The notes beneath the pieces are model-generated. The model was not told the DNA's origin. It saw nothing but the letters and a program-made list of their open reading frames with translations, and ran no database searches. Made by a program: the position numbers and the translations under genes. 64,000 nt of DNA from Polluticaenibacter yanchengensis (GTDB lineage Bacteria; Bacteroidota; Bacteroidia; Chitinophagales; Chitinophagaceae), in NCBI GenBank assembly GCA_027854065.1, contig JAQGEF010000001.1, forward strand, positions 1 through 64,000, written 5' to 3'. Every line of letters begins with the position of its first letter. The stretch's first letter is position 1. Below, one piece after another: positions 1 to 9,852 of the stretch.

Positions 1-121
1 CTTTGAAATTAAACAGCCCGGGGAGAAATCCCCATTCCTATTCAAATGAGATTCTTCGCTGCGCTCAGAATGACCTTGAGAGCAGTTTTTTCTCATAAAA
101 TCAGTCTTGATAATTGGATAT

Positions 122-279
122 AAACCCACCCCAACCCCTCCTGGGAGGGGACAAGAAGCACTCTGTGAAATAAGCTTAAGTAAAACTAAATTGCATTTTT
201 TCACACTGCTTTTATGTCTTACTCAAAACACTTAAACCACATAGGTCTGTCCCCTCCTGGGAGGGGCGGGGGTGGGTTC
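122..279. repeat. Small element with terminal inverted repeats
   Basis: Two copies of a roughly 30 bp sequence in opposite orientation (122-153 and 246-279) share the 16 bp palindromic core CCCCTCCTGGGAGGGG and an outer CCCACC/GGTGGG. They flank about 92 bp of AT-rich non-coding DNA. The layout resembles a miniature inverted-repeat element, but no target-site duplication is obvious. A second short repeat-like sequence with ATTCTTCGCTGCGCTCAG lies at 51-69 and a GTCATTTCGACG phrase at 293-304. The whole 1-345 stretch is therefore a composite of repeats with no gene. Confidence 0.6.
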
Positions 280-345
280 AATAATCCTATCAGTCATTTC
301 GACGACGACAATTGAAGTTGTTTACTTTTTCAATATCTTTACCCT

Positions 346-543
346 ATGACACTGATCGCAATATTCTTTCCGTTTTTATCCTTTTTTCTAAGAGGAAGAA
401 TCCTCACTGCTATTATATGCCTGGTACTGCAGATCACTTTAATCGGCTGGATCCCTGCAGCCGTTTGGGCTGTAATATCCCTTCAAAATGAAAGGGCTGA
501 CAGAAGGAATGACAAACTAATAAAAGCCATGAGAAACAGGTAA
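346..543 (+). CDS. YqaE/Pmp3-like small membrane protein
   Basis: This 65-residue protein is almost entirely two hydrophobic segments (about residues 2-15 and 18-46) joined by a short basic RGR turn. It ends in a charged tail rich in Arg, Asp and Lys. The second segment carries the GWIPAAVWAV motif, which resembles the GYIPGxIHA signature of the Pmp3/YqaE family of stress-associated membrane proteins. The length is slightly above the 50-55 residues usual for that family because of the tail. It ends 6 bp before the convergent lipoprotein gene. Membrane location is certain from composition; family assignment is by motif and is fairly secure. The molecular role of the family is not established. 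Confidence 0.75.
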   Translation: MTLIAIFFPFLSFFLRGRILTAIICLVLQITLIGWIPAAVWAVISLQNERADRRNDKLIKAMRNR

Positions 544-549
544 TACCAA

Positions 550-1293
550 TTATTCAGGAAGCGTTAGTTCATCAAAATCTTTGATGCCTGATAGTTTAAG
601 CAGTTCGCGGCTTACCAACTTAGTTTTGGTTTCTTCAAAAACCTCTTCCCCGCTATCTGCCTCAGCATTCACATTCTCATTCACAATTTTTGTTCTCGTC
701 AGAAAATTGATGCTTGTTGTACTATTAACCACCGGCCCATGGTTAGAACTGTCGTCATAACCTATCAATTCGAAATCATCATTGCCATAGCGAAAAGTAT
801 AACTCCAGTAACCATACCTGCCATGCGCATAGTACACATACAGGTTGCCTTTTTCTGCACTAACCGCTAATTCAGGTGCGTAATACACGCCGCCGTCTTC
901 ATTTTCAGAAGAGAAACAATCCGTATTGCTTAAGGCCAGCTCATAGCCCTTATCTCTTTTAAAAAGTATGATGATACCACGGCGATTCCTGTCCAGTTCT
1001 CCGCGGTATTCATCTACAATAATATTTTGTTTTTTAGTATCTTTTACAATCAGAATACAATCTTCCAGTCCATCCTTATTTAAATCACCAAAACTCTTTT
1101 CAAAAACAACCAGTCCTTCCGGCACAAATGCTTCAGGAGTACTTTTAAAGAAACCGGTACTGTCAATTACCGGAGATTTCTCTACCGGGATAATAGTAGC
1201 GGTGGTCTTTGTTTCCGGTTCCTTACAGGCACTTAAAATAAACAAGCCTGCAAAAAGAAAATACCTGGTGATAGCTGATCTGTAAACTGACAT
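550..1293 (-). CDS. Predicted lipoprotein of unknown function
   Basis: The product has 247 residues. The N-terminus has a basic start (RSAITR), a hydrophobic stretch and a lipobox LSAC with Cys23, so it should be exported and lipid-anchored. The ATG at 1293 was chosen over an in-frame TTG 30 bp upstream because it places the signal peptide correctly. The mature part contains FGDLNKDGLEDCILI at about residues 65-80, a Ca-binding-like DxNxDGxxD stretch of the kind found in FG-GAP/VCBS repeat proteins. An aromatic-rich segment follows (YYAHGRYGYWSYTFRYGNDDFELIGYD). I recognise the overall pattern from uncharacterised bacterial proteins but can assign no function. Confidence 0.7.
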   Translation of the reverse strand: MSVYRSAITRYFLFAGLFILSACKEPETKTTATIIPVEKSPVIDSTGFFKSTPEAFVPEGLVVFEKSFGDLNKDGLEDCILIVKDTKKQNIIVDEYRGELDRNRRGIIILFKRDKGYELALSNTDCFSSENEDGGVYYAPELAVSAEKGNLYVYYAHGRYGYWSYTFRYGNDDFELIGYDDSSNHGPVVNSTTSINFLTRTKIVNENVNAEADSGEEVFEETKTKLVSRELLKLSGIKDFDELTLPE

Positions 1294-1340
1294 GGTTAAT
1301 GGTTGCGTTTGTATTTTGTTCAATAATATTCTTATGATGA

Positions 1341-1467
1341 GCGGCTGCGGGATACAGCGGGCGGCGAGGCACGAGCCGGTATTAAAACCTGCAAGGGTTT
1401 AATACGATACCCCGCAGTAGCCCGGACAACTATCAAATAGTGTGACCAATGACCAGAGCCCCAAATT
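1341..1467 (+). repeat. Dispersed intergenic element R1, copy A
   Basis: This GC-rich non-coding stretch begins GCGGCTGCGGGATAC and continues GGCGGCGAGGCACGAGCCGG. It ends with GCCCGGACAAC, about 30 nt, then AGCCCCAAATTAAA. The same ordered blocks recur at 5527, 9853, 15685, 31253, 44268, 52968 and 59632. In this copy the centre contains the hairpin TTAAAACC/GGTTTAA (allowing small differences). Confidence 0.7.
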
Positions 1468-1473
1468 AAAAAA

Positions 1474-2388
1474 TCATTTTAACGGCCGTATAATTTTCAT
1501 CTCCTTCATCCATTCTTCGCAAAGATTGGTCCAGAGATTGGTTGAACCGGGATTATTGCGCAATGCGATGGCATGCGCACCTTGCGGGAATACATGATAA
1601 GAACCGGAAACATTATGGAGCAACAATGCCTGGTAGTATAAAAGCGAATTCATGGGCACGACCACTTTATCATCCATCGCTCCCACTATAAACGTAACCG
1701 GGGTTTTACCGGTGACTAAGTTTTGCACGGAGAACTGTTTTACCAGCGAATCCGAAGGTTGATCTCCCAACAAATTTGTACGGCTGCCTTTATGTGCATA
1801 CACACCCAGGTCAATGACGGGAGAAATGAGTATTGTAAAATCCGGCAGATAACTCCTGTTATCGATACTGTCTTTGATGGCAGTCAGATCTTTGGAATAA
1901 TTAGATGCTAACGCAGCAAGATGACCGCCGGCAGAGGAACCCAGGATGCCTACACGCGCAGTATCGATCTGCCATTTTACAGCATTCGCTCTTATTAATT
2001 TCATCGCCCGTTGGGCATCCATTAACGGTCCGTATTCACGTGCTACCAGGTCCGGGGAATGCGGCAGCCTGTAATTAAGTACAAAGGCCGAAATCCCCAA
2101 TGTATTGAACCATTTGGCAAGCTGTATCCCGCTGATCATATAAGCCAGGCGTGAATAGCCTCCACCGGGACAAATGACCACGGCGGCACCGTTATTTTCC
2201 TGTATCGAAGGTAAATAGACATACATGCCCGGTGTGCCGACCTGGTAAATCCTTTCGTTAGCGATACTGTCTTTTATTGGTAACCCTTTGCTATTCGGCA
2301 TTTTCCCTTTGGGCCAGAGTGGCAGGAAATCCTGGGCAAATGCCAGGTTTGAGATAGCGAGTAGAACGAGGAAACTGATCAATTTCAT
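1474..2388 (-). CDS. Secreted alpha/beta-hydrolase, probable carbohydrate esterase
   Basis: This 304-residue protein starts with a Sec signal peptide (MKLISFLVLLAISNLAFAQ, cleavage after AFA). The fold is an esterase/lipase-type alpha/beta hydrolase. It has an oxyanion motif CPGGGY at about residues 73-78, the nucleophile elbow GSSAGG at about 150-155, an acid residue in GAMDDKV and a catalytic His in QGAHAIAL near the C-terminus. It is encoded 6 bp downstream of the pectin methylesterase gene in the same orientation. The pair probably removes methyl and acyl (acetyl) substituents from pectin, inferred from context. A general xylan or acyl-sugar esterase is the alternative. Confidence 0.85.
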   Translation of the reverse strand: MKLISFLVLLAISNLAFAQDFLPLWPKGKMPNSKGLPIKDSIANERIYQVGTPGMYVYLPSIQENNGAAVVICPGGGYSRLAYMISGIQLAKWFNTLGISAFVLNYRLPHSPDLVAREYGPLMDAQRAMKLIRANAVKWQIDTARVGILGSSAGGHLAALASNYSKDLTAIKDSIDNRSYLPDFTILISPVIDLGVYAHKGSRTNLLGDQPSDSLVKQFSVQNLVTGKTPVTFIVGAMDDKVVVPMNSLLYYQALLLHNVSGSYHVFPQGAHAIALRNNPGSTNLWTNLCEEWMKEMKIIRPLK

Positions 2389-2394
2389 CCTGAA

Positions 2395-3384
2395 TTATTT
2401 CGTTGCAACGGTGAAAAAATCTGATGGTTTCCAGTCCTTAAAAATATTATCCAAAGTATAGCCCGCTGCCTGCGTATCGGTTAATGTTTTGGCCCAATTG
2501 ACCCGCTGGCTGCTGTTAGCACCTGCACCGGTGCTTTTATACTCGGCATATAAAGTGGTTTGCTCATTGGATGTTTTGCCCCAGTTATCCCAGCCAACAG
2601 GTGCTACCACTGAATCCATCTGGCAGTTCAGATAAACGGTTTTGGCAAAAGGACGCCATGGACGGCCTAGTTTCACCGTGCCTTTGAGGGCATTGCCAGT
2701 GAGTTTACAATTCCTGAAAACATAACCAAACTCGGTTCCTTCCGGTGTGGAAGCTGCTGTGAAATAACCGTTGCGCTTGCCGTAAATGGTACAACTATCG
2801 AACACAGCTGTGGAAGAACCGAAAATAAAATCAACAGTTCCTTCTATATAACAGTTCAGGTAATACTGGCGACTGGTTTTACCATAAGTGTATAAAGTAT
2901 CCTGGTTACCCAGAAAACGGCAATTTTCAAACTGTACTTTATCGCCTGCTACAAATACAGCAACTGCCTGACCGACTTCCCCCGCAGTATTACTGAATGT
3001 GATGTTTTTAAATTTAATATTGATGCCGTAAATAAAGAATCCTGAGGAGCCTGAAGTACCCATATTTTCCCCGAAACGATTGGGCTTGCTGGCATAATCA
3101 TCGAACGTGATCTCTACAGTGGATTGGTTTTCTCCCTCAAAATAGATATTCTGCTTGGACTCCGGCAATACAATCTTTTCTTTATAAGTGCCTTTTTTAA
3201 TATAAATTTTTGTGATCGTTTTTCTGAAATCAGGGACGGCATCTATCACTTCCTGTATCGTTTTGTAATTACCGGAACCATCTTTGGCCACGGTATAATC
3301 ATACTGATTATTAGCAAACGCAATACCGGAAAAGCTCACTAATAAAAAAACAACGGCAACAATCTTCTTTAAAAACAATTTCAT
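2395..3384 (-). CDS. Pectin methylesterase (CE8 family)
   Basis: The 329-residue secreted enzyme (signal peptide ending IAFAN) hydrolyses methyl esters of polygalacturonate to pectate and methanol. The family motifs appear in the right order. These are the N-terminal VAKDGSGNYKTIQEVIDAVP, the Gln of GQAVAVFV, FLGNQDTLY with the catalytic Asp/Gln region, the second catalytic Asp in VDFIFGS, and the substrate-binding Arg-Trp in KLGRPWRPF. The length fits a single-domain right-handed beta-helix. It is the first gene of a two-gene operon with the downstream esterase. The 254 bp upstream separates it from divergent lepA. Confidence in activity is high; cell location (periplasm or outer surface) is inferred from the signal peptide. 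Confidence 0.95.
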   Translation of the reverse strand: MKLFLKKIVAVVFLLVSFSGIAFANNQYDYTVAKDGSGNYKTIQEVIDAVPDFRKTITKIYIKKGTYKEKIVLPESKQNIYFEGENQSTVEITFDDYASKPNRFGENMGTSGSSGFFIYGINIKFKNITFSNTAGEVGQAVAVFVAGDKVQFENCRFLGNQDTLYTYGKTSRQYYLNCYIEGTVDFIFGSSTAVFDSCTIYGKRNGYFTAASTPEGTEFGYVFRNCKLTGNALKGTVKLGRPWRPFAKTVYLNCQMDSVVAPVGWDNWGKTSNEQTTLYAEYKSTGAGANSSQRVNWAKTLTDTQAAGYTLDNIFKDWKPSDFFTVATK

Positions 3385-3586
3385 AACGGATTAAAATTTT
3401 AACCTGGCAACTGCAACGCAATCAGCAATTGTAAATATGACACTTATACAAATATAGGTGAAATCGCTCTTCATTGCAGCGTATAAATATTGAATATTTA
3501 CAATTACAAATCTTAAACTTATGAAAATTTAGCGCCGCGAAATACATTAAATTTCATTGCGAAACGATAACACATCAACAATTCAT

Positions 3587-3594
3587 TATCTTTG
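3587..3594 (+). promoter_or_regulatory. Putative -7 box upstream of lepA
   Basis: TATCTTTG matches the Bacteroidota -7 consensus TAnnTTTG exactly and lies 44 bp before the lepA start. No good TTTG box is seen at the expected distance upstream, so this is a partial match only. Confidence 0.45.
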
Positions 3595-3638
3595 CCCTCT
3601 TAAATTGAGGTATACCAGGTTTTACCTGTAAATTATTT

Positions 3639-5450
3639 ATGAAGCAATTACGTAATTTTTGTATTATAGCCCATATCGACCACGGTAAAAGTACCCTGGC
3701 AGATCGTTTATTACAAACCACTAATACGGTTGGCGAGCGCCAGATGATGGACCAGGTATTAGATGACATGGACCTTGAGCGTGAAAAAGGCATTACCATT
3801 AAAAGTAAAGCCATTCAATTGAATTATAATTATACCGGAAGCGACGCTAATTATACAGGTAACAGGAAATATACCATAAACTTAATTGATACACCAGGCC
3901 ACGTAGATTTCAGCTACGAAGTGAGCCGTGCATTAGCAGCTTGTGAAGGGGCATTATTATTAGTAGATGCGGCACAAGGTATACAGGCACAAACAATTTC
4001 CAACTTGTACCTGGCATTGGAAAATGACCTTGAAATCATTCCTGTAATCAATAAAATTGATATGCCGGGTGCCATGATTGAAGAGGTGGAAGACCAGATC
4101 ATAGAACTGATCGGTTGTAAACGTGAAGATATTCTTCATGCAAGCGGACGCACAGGTTTAGGCGTTGAGCGCATTCTTGAATCCGTTATCGAAAGAATCC
4201 CGGCTCCGGTCGGCGACCCGGAAGCACCGTTACAGGCGTTGATCTTTGACAGTGTTTTCAATAGTTTCCGCGGCATCATCGTTTACTTCCGTATTGTAAA
4301 CGGTTCCCTGAAAAAGAATGATAAAGTAAGATTTATTGCCGCAGGCAAAGATTATATAGCAGACGAGGTCGGCATTTTAAAAATGCGTCCTGAAGCCCGT
4401 GATTCCGTTCAGTGTGGTGATGTGGGATACATTATTACCGGTATTAAAAACGCCAAAGAAGTAAAAGTGGGTGATACCATTACCTTAACGGCGAACCAGG
4501 GCGAACTGATCAATGGTTTCGAAGAGGTAAAACCAATGGTATTTGCCGGTATCTACCCGGTTGAGACAGACCAGTTTGAAGAATTGCGCGATTGTATGGA
4601 AAAACTACAATTGAACGACGCTTCATTAACTTTTGAACTGGAAACCTCCCAGGCTTTAGGCTTTGGTTTCCGTTGCGGCTTCCTTGGCATGTTGCACATG
4701 GAAATTATCCAGGAACGCCTGGAACGCGAGTTTGACCAAACCGTCATTACCACCGTACCCAACGTAAGTTTTAAGGCAATTACCACAAAAGGTGAAAACC
4801 TGGTGATCAGCAATCCTTCTGAAATGCCTGAACAGCAGCGTTTAGAAGAGATCAGCGAACCGTTCATACGTGCACAGATCATTACCAAACCGGAATATAT
4901 CGGTAACATTATGACTCTGTGTATCGGCAAACGTGGTATCATCATTAACCAGGGGTATTTAACACCTACCCGTGTTGAATTAATTTTCGAATTACCATTA
5001 ACGGAGATCGTGTTCGATTTCTATGATAAATTGAAAAGCCAGACACGCGGCTATGCTTCTTTCGATTATCACCCGATCGATTACCGTACCAGCGATATCG
5101 CCAAAATGGATATCTTATTGAATGGTGATAAAGTGGATGCCTTAAGCGCCCTGATCCACCGCAGCCGTGCGCATGATTTTGGCCGCAAACTTTGCGAAAA
5201 ATTAAAAGACCTCTTACCACGCCAGCAATTTATGATTGCCATCCAGGCTGCTATCGGTGCTAAAATCGTTGCCCGTGAAACCATTAGCGCCATGCGAAAA
5301 GATGTAACCGCCAAATGTTATGGTGGTGATATCAGCCGTAAACGTAAACTATTGGAAAAGCAGAAAGAAGGTAAAAAACGGATGCGCCAGATCGGTAACG
5401 TAGAAGTGCCACAGGAAGCATTCTTAGCAGTATTGAAATTAGATGATTAG
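3639..5450 (+). CDS. lepA: Elongation factor 4 (LepA), ribosomal GTPase
   Basis: The 603-residue protein is full length for the family. GTPase motifs are G1 AHIDHGKST (residues 11-19), G3 DTPGHVDF and G4 NKIDMPGA. The switch region EREKGITI is intact. The C-terminal half contains the EF4-specific domain with [16 protein letters not shown] and the basic tail [34 protein letters not shown]. LepA acts on stalled or initiating ribosomes at the inner face of the membrane. The ATG at 3639 starts the family-typical [19 protein letters not shown]. It is a single-gene transcription unit, divergent from the pectinase operon. Confidence 0.98.
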   Translation: MKQLRNFCIIAHIDHGKSTLADRLLQTTNTVGERQMMDQVLDDMDLEREKGITIKSKAIQLNYNYTGSDANYTGNRKYTINLIDTPGHVDFSYEVSRALAACEGALLLVDAAQGIQAQTISNLYLALENDLEIIPVINKIDMPGAMIEEVEDQIIELIGCKREDILHASGRTGLGVERILESVIERIPAPVGDPEAPLQALIFDSVFNSFRGIIVYFRIVNGSLKKNDKVRFIAAGKDYIADEVGILKMRPEARDSVQCGDVGYIITGIKNAKEVKVGDTITLTANQGELINGFEEVKPMVFAGIYPVETDQFEELRDCMEKLQLNDASLTFELETSQALGFGFRCGFLGMLHMEIIQERLEREFDQTVITTVPNVSFKAITTKGENLVISNPSEMPEQQRLEEISEPFIRAQIITKPEYIGNIMTLCIGKRGIIINQGYLTPTRVELIFELPLTEIVFDFYDKLKSQTRGYASFDYHPIDYRTSDIAKMDILLNGDKVDALSALIHRSRAHDFGRKLCEKLKDLLPRQQFMIAIQAAIGAKIVARETISAMRKDVTAKCYGGDISRKRKLLEKQKEGKKRMRQIGNVEVPQEAFLAVLKLDD

Positions 5451-5526
5451 ATAAGTTCAGTTAAGAGTTGCTGACTGCTCTATAACAGCAGGCCGGCAAC
5501 TCTTAATTAATGATTATAATTATTCA

Positions 5527-5674
5527 GGGGCTTTCATCTCCCCTTCCCTCTCAACATTTGTTCAGGCTACTGCGGGGTTCCGCCCCGGCTGGTTAGCAGT
5601 CATTTATTTTACAATATACCACGCAGCCGTGGCCGCCGCTAAGGCGTCGCCCGCTGTATCCTGCAGCCTTTCAG
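5527..5674 (-). repeat. Dispersed intergenic element R1, copy H
   Basis: On the minus strand it begins AAGGCTGCAGGATACAGCGG and then GGCGACGCCTTAGCGGCGG. It ends with CCCCGCAGTAGCC followed by about 40 nt and AAAGCCCC. Strong internal palindromes (CGGGGC/GCCCCG and GGCGACGCC/GGCGGC) suggest a folded transcript. The rest of the 390 bp gap between lepA and the next gene shows nothing else. Confidence 0.65.
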
Positions 5675-5840
5675 CATTTTCTAAATAATCAGCAACAAAT
5701 AGCGTAACGTCAGCCACTTCCCTATCCACGAAATATCCCTCCCCGCAAATAACAGGTTGAATCCATCAAAAATATATTTCAACCTTTAAGCATCATTTTA
5801 GTTTAATATTGTGTCTAGTATTTGTTGTAAAAATCAATTT

Positions 5841-6377
5841 ATGAAGCGTATCTTTTTTTGCTTGTTTGCTGTATTATGCTTGTCTGCAACTGTGAATGCA
5901 CAGTCTAAGTATGACGATTCCCCTAATAATACCGCGTTTTTTGGAGAGTTTGGTGGCCCCGGTATTTTATTTTCCGCCAATTTAGATAAACGGTTTACCC
6001 AATCCCGTTTTGGTATCGGTGGCAGAGTAGGCCTTGGTTTTGTTACCAGTGAGTTTTCTAATTATAATGGCAGCTATTATGATTATAAAACACAATCTGT
6101 AGTCACCATACCTGTACAGTTAAACTACATATTCGGAAAACCTAATTCATCGCATGGCCTGGAAATAGGCATAGGCGGCACCTATATTGGTAAAAAAGTA
6201 GATGTTTTCAGTATGTTGGATAACCAGGAAGGCACCCAGTTTTATGGCACTTTCTCATTCAAATACCGAAGGGTACCCGTTAACGGTGGCTTTACCTGGA
6301 ATGTTGGCTTCTCACCATTACTGGCAAAAGGAATTATCGTTCCGTTTGCAGGCGTTGGGTTTGGTTATGCTTTTTAA
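5841..6377 (+). CDS. Small outer-membrane beta-barrel-like protein
   Basis: This 178-residue protein has a signal peptide (MKRIFFCLFAVLCLSATVNAQ). A mature sequence of alternating polar/hydrophobic strands with Gly and aromatic residues follows, ending in an aromatic C-terminus (GVGFGYAF), as expected for an outer-membrane barrel. The ATG at 5841 was chosen over a GTG 30 bp upstream because it begins the signal peptide directly. Motifs such as FSANLDKRF and GIGGTYIG are common in uncharacterised Bacteroidota outer-membrane proteins. It shares a bidirectional terminator with the convergent methyltransferase gene. The specific function is unknown. Confidence 0.75.
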   Translation: MKRIFFCLFAVLCLSATVNAQSKYDDSPNNTAFFGEFGGPGILFSANLDKRFTQSRFGIGGRVGLGFVTSEFSNYNGSYYDYKTQSVVTIPVQLNYIFGKPNSSHGLEIGIGGTYIGKKVDVFSMLDNQEGTQFYGTFSFKYRRVPVNGGFTWNVGFSPLLAKGIIVPFAGVGFGYAF

Positions 6378-6390
6378 TAATTATGCCTGT

Positions 6391-6435
6391 TATAATAAAA
6401 AATGTGCGGAGAATTTCCGCACATTTTTTATTATA
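6391..6435. terminator. Bidirectional intrinsic terminator
   Basis: A perfect 20 bp inverted repeat (6391-6410 with 6416-6435) has the GC core TGTGCGGA/TCCGCACA and A/T tracts on both sides. It lies between two convergent genes and can serve both. Confidence 0.9.
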
Positions 6436-6439
6436 AGAA

Positions 6440-7810
6440 CTAATCAATGGATTGTCTGATCCGCCAGTCTTTAGGATAGTAATTATTAAACCGGTTACCG
6501 ATCTTCTTTACAAAACCCAGGCTCAAATGCCGGTACTTTACAATATACCAGCCATCTTTAATATCCTCTTCAAAATCAAAATTAAGTTTACTTAAATATT
6601 GAAGTGCCTGTTTCTTATTTAATTCAATGCCATCAATATTTGCAGTATATTTTTCGCTAAGTGCCAAAGCATGGTCAGGTACCAGTTTATTGTGGGCAAT
6701 ATCCCCTACCTTAAAACCGGCTTTACGAATATTCAAATGTTTTTTCAGGACATTAAATAATTTAAAGGTCGGCAAGGGCATGGCGAACACCTGTTCTTTG
6801 TTTTGATAGACCTGGTAATCAGTATTTGCATTCAGCCAGTCCTTAGCCAGGGCCTCCGTCTTCTTATCAGTTTTATCCGCCGCCTCCGATAAATACTGGA
6901 TATGTCCATCAGTGTCACTTTTACGCACACAGCATAGAAAGAAGCCTTCACTATCCACTTTATCAGGGTAAAAACGATACCCGGTACCGTTACCAACCGG
7001 CGATTCTACGATCCCCCAGGTTTTATCAATATTATTTAATTCCAGGATTTCCGCATGGTTCGTTTCTTCCAGGAACTTTGCAATGTTTTCATTTTCTTCC
7101 CTGGAGTAACTACAGGTAGAATATATCATGAGCCCGCCAGGCTTTAAAGCCGGCCAGATATCCGATAAAATCCGCTGTTGTCTTTTACTGCAAAGGGTTA
7201 CAGCTTCAGGGCTCCATTCCTTGATGGCATTTTTATCGCGGCGGAATAAGCCGCTGCCGCTACAAGGCGCATCCACCACTATTATATCGAAAATCCCCTG
7301 GAGCTTACCAATTTCGGAAGGATCATTATTAATAACAATGGTATTGTCTGCCCCCCATTTAGTAAGATTTTCAATAAGGACCGGCACTCTTGTTTTAATC
7401 ACTTCATTCGCTACCAAAACAGATTGTTCGCTAATCATATTTTGTATAAGCGTGGTTTTTCCTCCCGGTGCAGCACACAGATCCAGAACCGTCAATGGCT
7501 TATCCAGCATGCCTGATTGCTGTAAGGCTTGCGCAACAAACATACTGCCGGCTTCCTGCACATAATACGCACCTGCGTGAAAAAGCGGGTCCAACGTAAA
7601 CGAAGGCCTTTCTGCCAGGTAGTAACCGGCCTCATTCCACGGCACTTGCCGTTTTAATGGCAAATATTCCTGTTCCCCCGCTATAGGTTTATACTTGTTA
7701 AAACGAACAGAAGTAATATTTAAGTTAGATTCATGTACCCGGATAAATCCATTTTCATCGTAGCCTGGTACATGATGCAGAGATTCTAAAAGTGCTGTTG
7801 GTAATGCCAT
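6440..7810 (-). CDS. RsmF-like rRNA (cytosine-5) methyltransferase
   Basis: The 456-residue protein belongs to the NOL1/NOP2/Sun (RsmB/RsmF) family of SAM-dependent RNA m5C methyltransferases. The SAM-binding motif is CAAPGGKTTL at about residues 106-115. Both family cysteines are present, one in DAPCSGSGLFRRD and the other in STCSYSREENE. A C-terminal extension of about 170 residues (from SEAADKTDKK onward) corresponds to the RNA-binding (PUA-like) region found in RsmF. The ATG at 7810 was preferred to a TTG 27 bp upstream because MALPTALLESL matches the usual N-terminus. The target is probably 16S rRNA; the exact position cannot be read from sequence. Confidence 0.9.
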   Translation of the reverse strand: MALPTALLESLHHVPGYDENGFIRVHESNLNITSVRFNKYKPIAGEQEYLPLKRQVPWNEAGYYLAERPSFTLDPLFHAGAYYVQEAGSMFVAQALQQSGMLDKPLTVLDLCAAPGGKTTLIQNMISEQSVLVANEVIKTRVPVLIENLTKWGADNTIVINNDPSEIGKLQGIFDIIVVDAPCSGSGLFRRDKNAIKEWSPEAVTLCSKRQQRILSDIWPALKPGGLMIYSTCSYSREENENIAKFLEETNHAEILELNNIDKTWGIVESPVGNGTGYRFYPDKVDSEGFFLCCVRKSDTDGHIQYLSEAADKTDKKTEALAKDWLNANTDYQVYQNKEQVFAMPLPTFKLFNVLKKHLNIRKAGFKVGDIAHNKLVPDHALALSEKYTANIDGIELNKKQALQYLSKLNFDFEEDIKDGWYIVKYRHLSLGFVKKIGNRFNNYYPKDWRIRQSID

Positions 7811-7918
7811 TGCTGCAAAATTATATTTTTGAAGCAAGAATCAGCCTCCTGAACATCATTTTGTTTAGGTTTACTTTATCGAAAACATTTTCCGTAAAAG
7901 ATATGTTGATAAAATGAA

Positions 7919-7954
7919 AAAGTCCCGGAGATAAAATAATACCTCCGGGACTTT
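7919..7954 (-). terminator. Intrinsic terminator for rocD transcript
   Basis: A 12 bp perfect stem (AAAGTCCCGGAG / CTCCGGGACTTT) with a 12-nt loop is followed on the minus strand by a T run. It lies about 230 bp beyond the rocD stop, with repeat Z copy 1 in between. This suggests that the repeat separated the gene from its terminator. Confidence 0.75.
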
Positions 7955-8027
7955 GAATGAATATATTTATAAAGAATTTTGGATGGCTCACGCTATTACG
8001 AACAACGTTATTACAAATAAAACCCGC

Positions 8028-8125
8028 GGATAAATCAGCGTTAATCAGCGATTGTATTCTTCTGCCCCATCAGCGGAAAATATTCTTCCTATATATCGAG
8101 CATTATTTGTTTGATAGACACCCAC
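8028..8125 (+). repeat. Dispersed element Z, copy 1
   Basis: This roughly 95 bp stretch is closely similar to 15958-16053. Shared blocks in order are AATCAGCGATTG or ATCAGCGATTGTAT, TTCTGC-CCATCAGCGG, AAATATT, TATAT, GCATTAT, and TAGA-ACC. Both copies lie just beyond minus-strand genes. No coding potential is seen. Confidence 0.65.
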
Positions 8126-8180
8126 CTAAAACTCACCGACAAACAAATAAAAGCATCCACAACTCATGCTATATTAAACA

Positions 8181-9407
8181 TTACAGGTTTTCAAGTACCG
8201 GTAATGATTTGCCGATAATACGCACACTTTCCAGTATCTGCTCTTCAGTAATCACCAAAGGCGGTGCAAAGCGGATTTTATCGCCATGCGTAGGTTTTGC
8301 CAATAAGCCATTATTCTTTAACTCCAGGCATAGTTGCCATGCGGCATTTTTATCCGGGTGTTTTATTACAATTGCATTCAGTAATCCTTTACCTCTGACA
8401 ATATCCACAAACGGGGAATCAAGTTTCAAAACAGCATCTCTCCACAATTGCCCCATTTTCTCTGCATTTTCCGCCATTCTTTCGTCTTTCAACACTTCTA
8501 AAGCAGCAATCGCCACAGCACAAGCCAACGGATTACCACCATAGGTACTGCCGTGCTCGCCCGGTTTTATCAGCAGCATAATGTTATCATTTGCCAGCAC
8601 AGCACTTATTGGCAGGATGCCTCCGCTTAATGCTTTGCCAAGTATCAGGATATCCGGCTTTACATTTTCATGGTCGCAGGCCAGCATTTTCCCGGTCCTG
8701 GCCAGTCCGGTCTGGATCTCATCTGCTATAAACAATACATTATATTGCTCACAAAGTGCTTTTGCGCCGCTTAGCCAGCCTTCATCCGGCACCACTACGC
8801 CGGCTTCTCCCTGGATAGGTTCCACCAAAAAAGCAGCAATATTCCTGTTTTGAATTTTAGCTTCTAAATCTGCCAGGTTATTATACTCTACAATAGTAAA
8901 TCCTGGTGTGTACGGCCCGAAATCTGTAAATGAATCCGGATCGGTACTAAAAGAAATGACCGTACTGGTGCGCCCGTGAAAATTATTGGCACAAACCAAA
9001 ATCTCTGCCTGGTTTGCCGGGATATTTTTTACCCGGTAACCCCAGCGCCTGGCAAGTTTTATGGCCGTTTCCACTGCTTCTACACCGGTATTCATTGGCA
9101 ATACCTTATCATAACCGAAATAGCCGGTAATATATTCGGCATATTTTCCTAACAAATTGCTATGAAATGCACGACTGGTTAATGTAAGCGTAGTAGCCTG
9201 GTGCACGAGTGTTTCTACTATTTTGGGATGACAATGCCCCTGGTTGACGGCGGAATAACCGCTCAGGAAGTCGAAATAACGGTTGCCTTCCACATCATAT
9301 AAAAAAACACCACTCCCCTTTTCTAATATTACAGGCAGCGGATGATAATTATGGGCACTATATTTTTCTTCTAACGCTAATAAGTTCTGTTCTTTTAGTG
9401 TAAGCAT
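8181..9407 (-). CDS. rocD: Ornithine--oxo-acid transaminase
   Basis: This 408-residue class III PLP aminotransferase transfers the delta-amino group of ornithine to 2-oxoglutarate, giving glutamate-5-semialdehyde (arginine/proline metabolism). Diagnostic stretches are the N-terminal [31 protein letters not shown], the [12 protein letters not shown] segment, the PLP-contacting Asp in FIADEIQTG, and the Schiff-base lysine in ILGKALSGG. These match ornithine aminotransferase better than acetylornithine or GABA transaminases. The ATG at 9407 gives the standard N-terminus. It appears monocistronic. Confidence 0.95.
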   Translation of the reverse strand: MLTLKEQNLLALEEKYSAHNYHPLPVILEKGSGVFLYDVEGNRYFDFLSGYSAVNQGHCHPKIVETLVHQATTLTLTSRAFHSNLLGKYAEYITGYFGYDKVLPMNTGVEAVETAIKLARRWGYRVKNIPANQAEILVCANNFHGRTSTVISFSTDPDSFTDFGPYTPGFTIVEYNNLADLEAKIQNRNIAAFLVEPIQGEAGVVVPDEGWLSGAKALCEQYNVLFIADEIQTGLARTGKMLACDHENVKPDILILGKALSGGILPISAVLANDNIMLLIKPGEHGSTYGGNPLACAVAIAALEVLKDERMAENAEKMGQLWRDAVLKLDSPFVDIVRGKGLLNAIVIKHPDKNAAWQLCLELKNNGLLAKPTHGDKIRFAPPLVITEEQILESVRIIGKSLPVLENL

Positions 9408-9852
9408 AAAATTATAAGTATTGATTTAAAGCTTTGCTTTAAAATGTAAATTGATAAATAAAAATCAGAATGATATAGACACAAAAGTGAGTTGGCTAAA
9501 AATAAATAGCCAATGAACGGAATCAGAATCTGGGATGTACGAGTAAATCCAGGTTACAGGAATGGAACGATATGTTCGGATGTTGTGACAATTCTATAAT
9601 TGATATACGGCAATAATACAGCTTATTTCTGACACTTACAATGAAATCTTATGTTATGGTTATATTATTCATTTCCGGAAAATTTACCGCTACATTGAGA
9701 AACCGGTGAAATTTTGCACAGAGTTCTTCATTATCTGTAATAACATACAGAGGTATGCCAAATCGCAGCAAGTGATTATAAAAGAGCATTCTGAATAGAT
9801 TTTCCGGGGTATTGATAAAACTACAAAATGCTCATTTAGAATTACTAATGCA

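Noticed and set aside
7957..8544. 195-codon open frame on the plus strand
   Set aside because: It spans repeat Z and the antisense of the rocD 3' end; the composition is that of a shadow frame.
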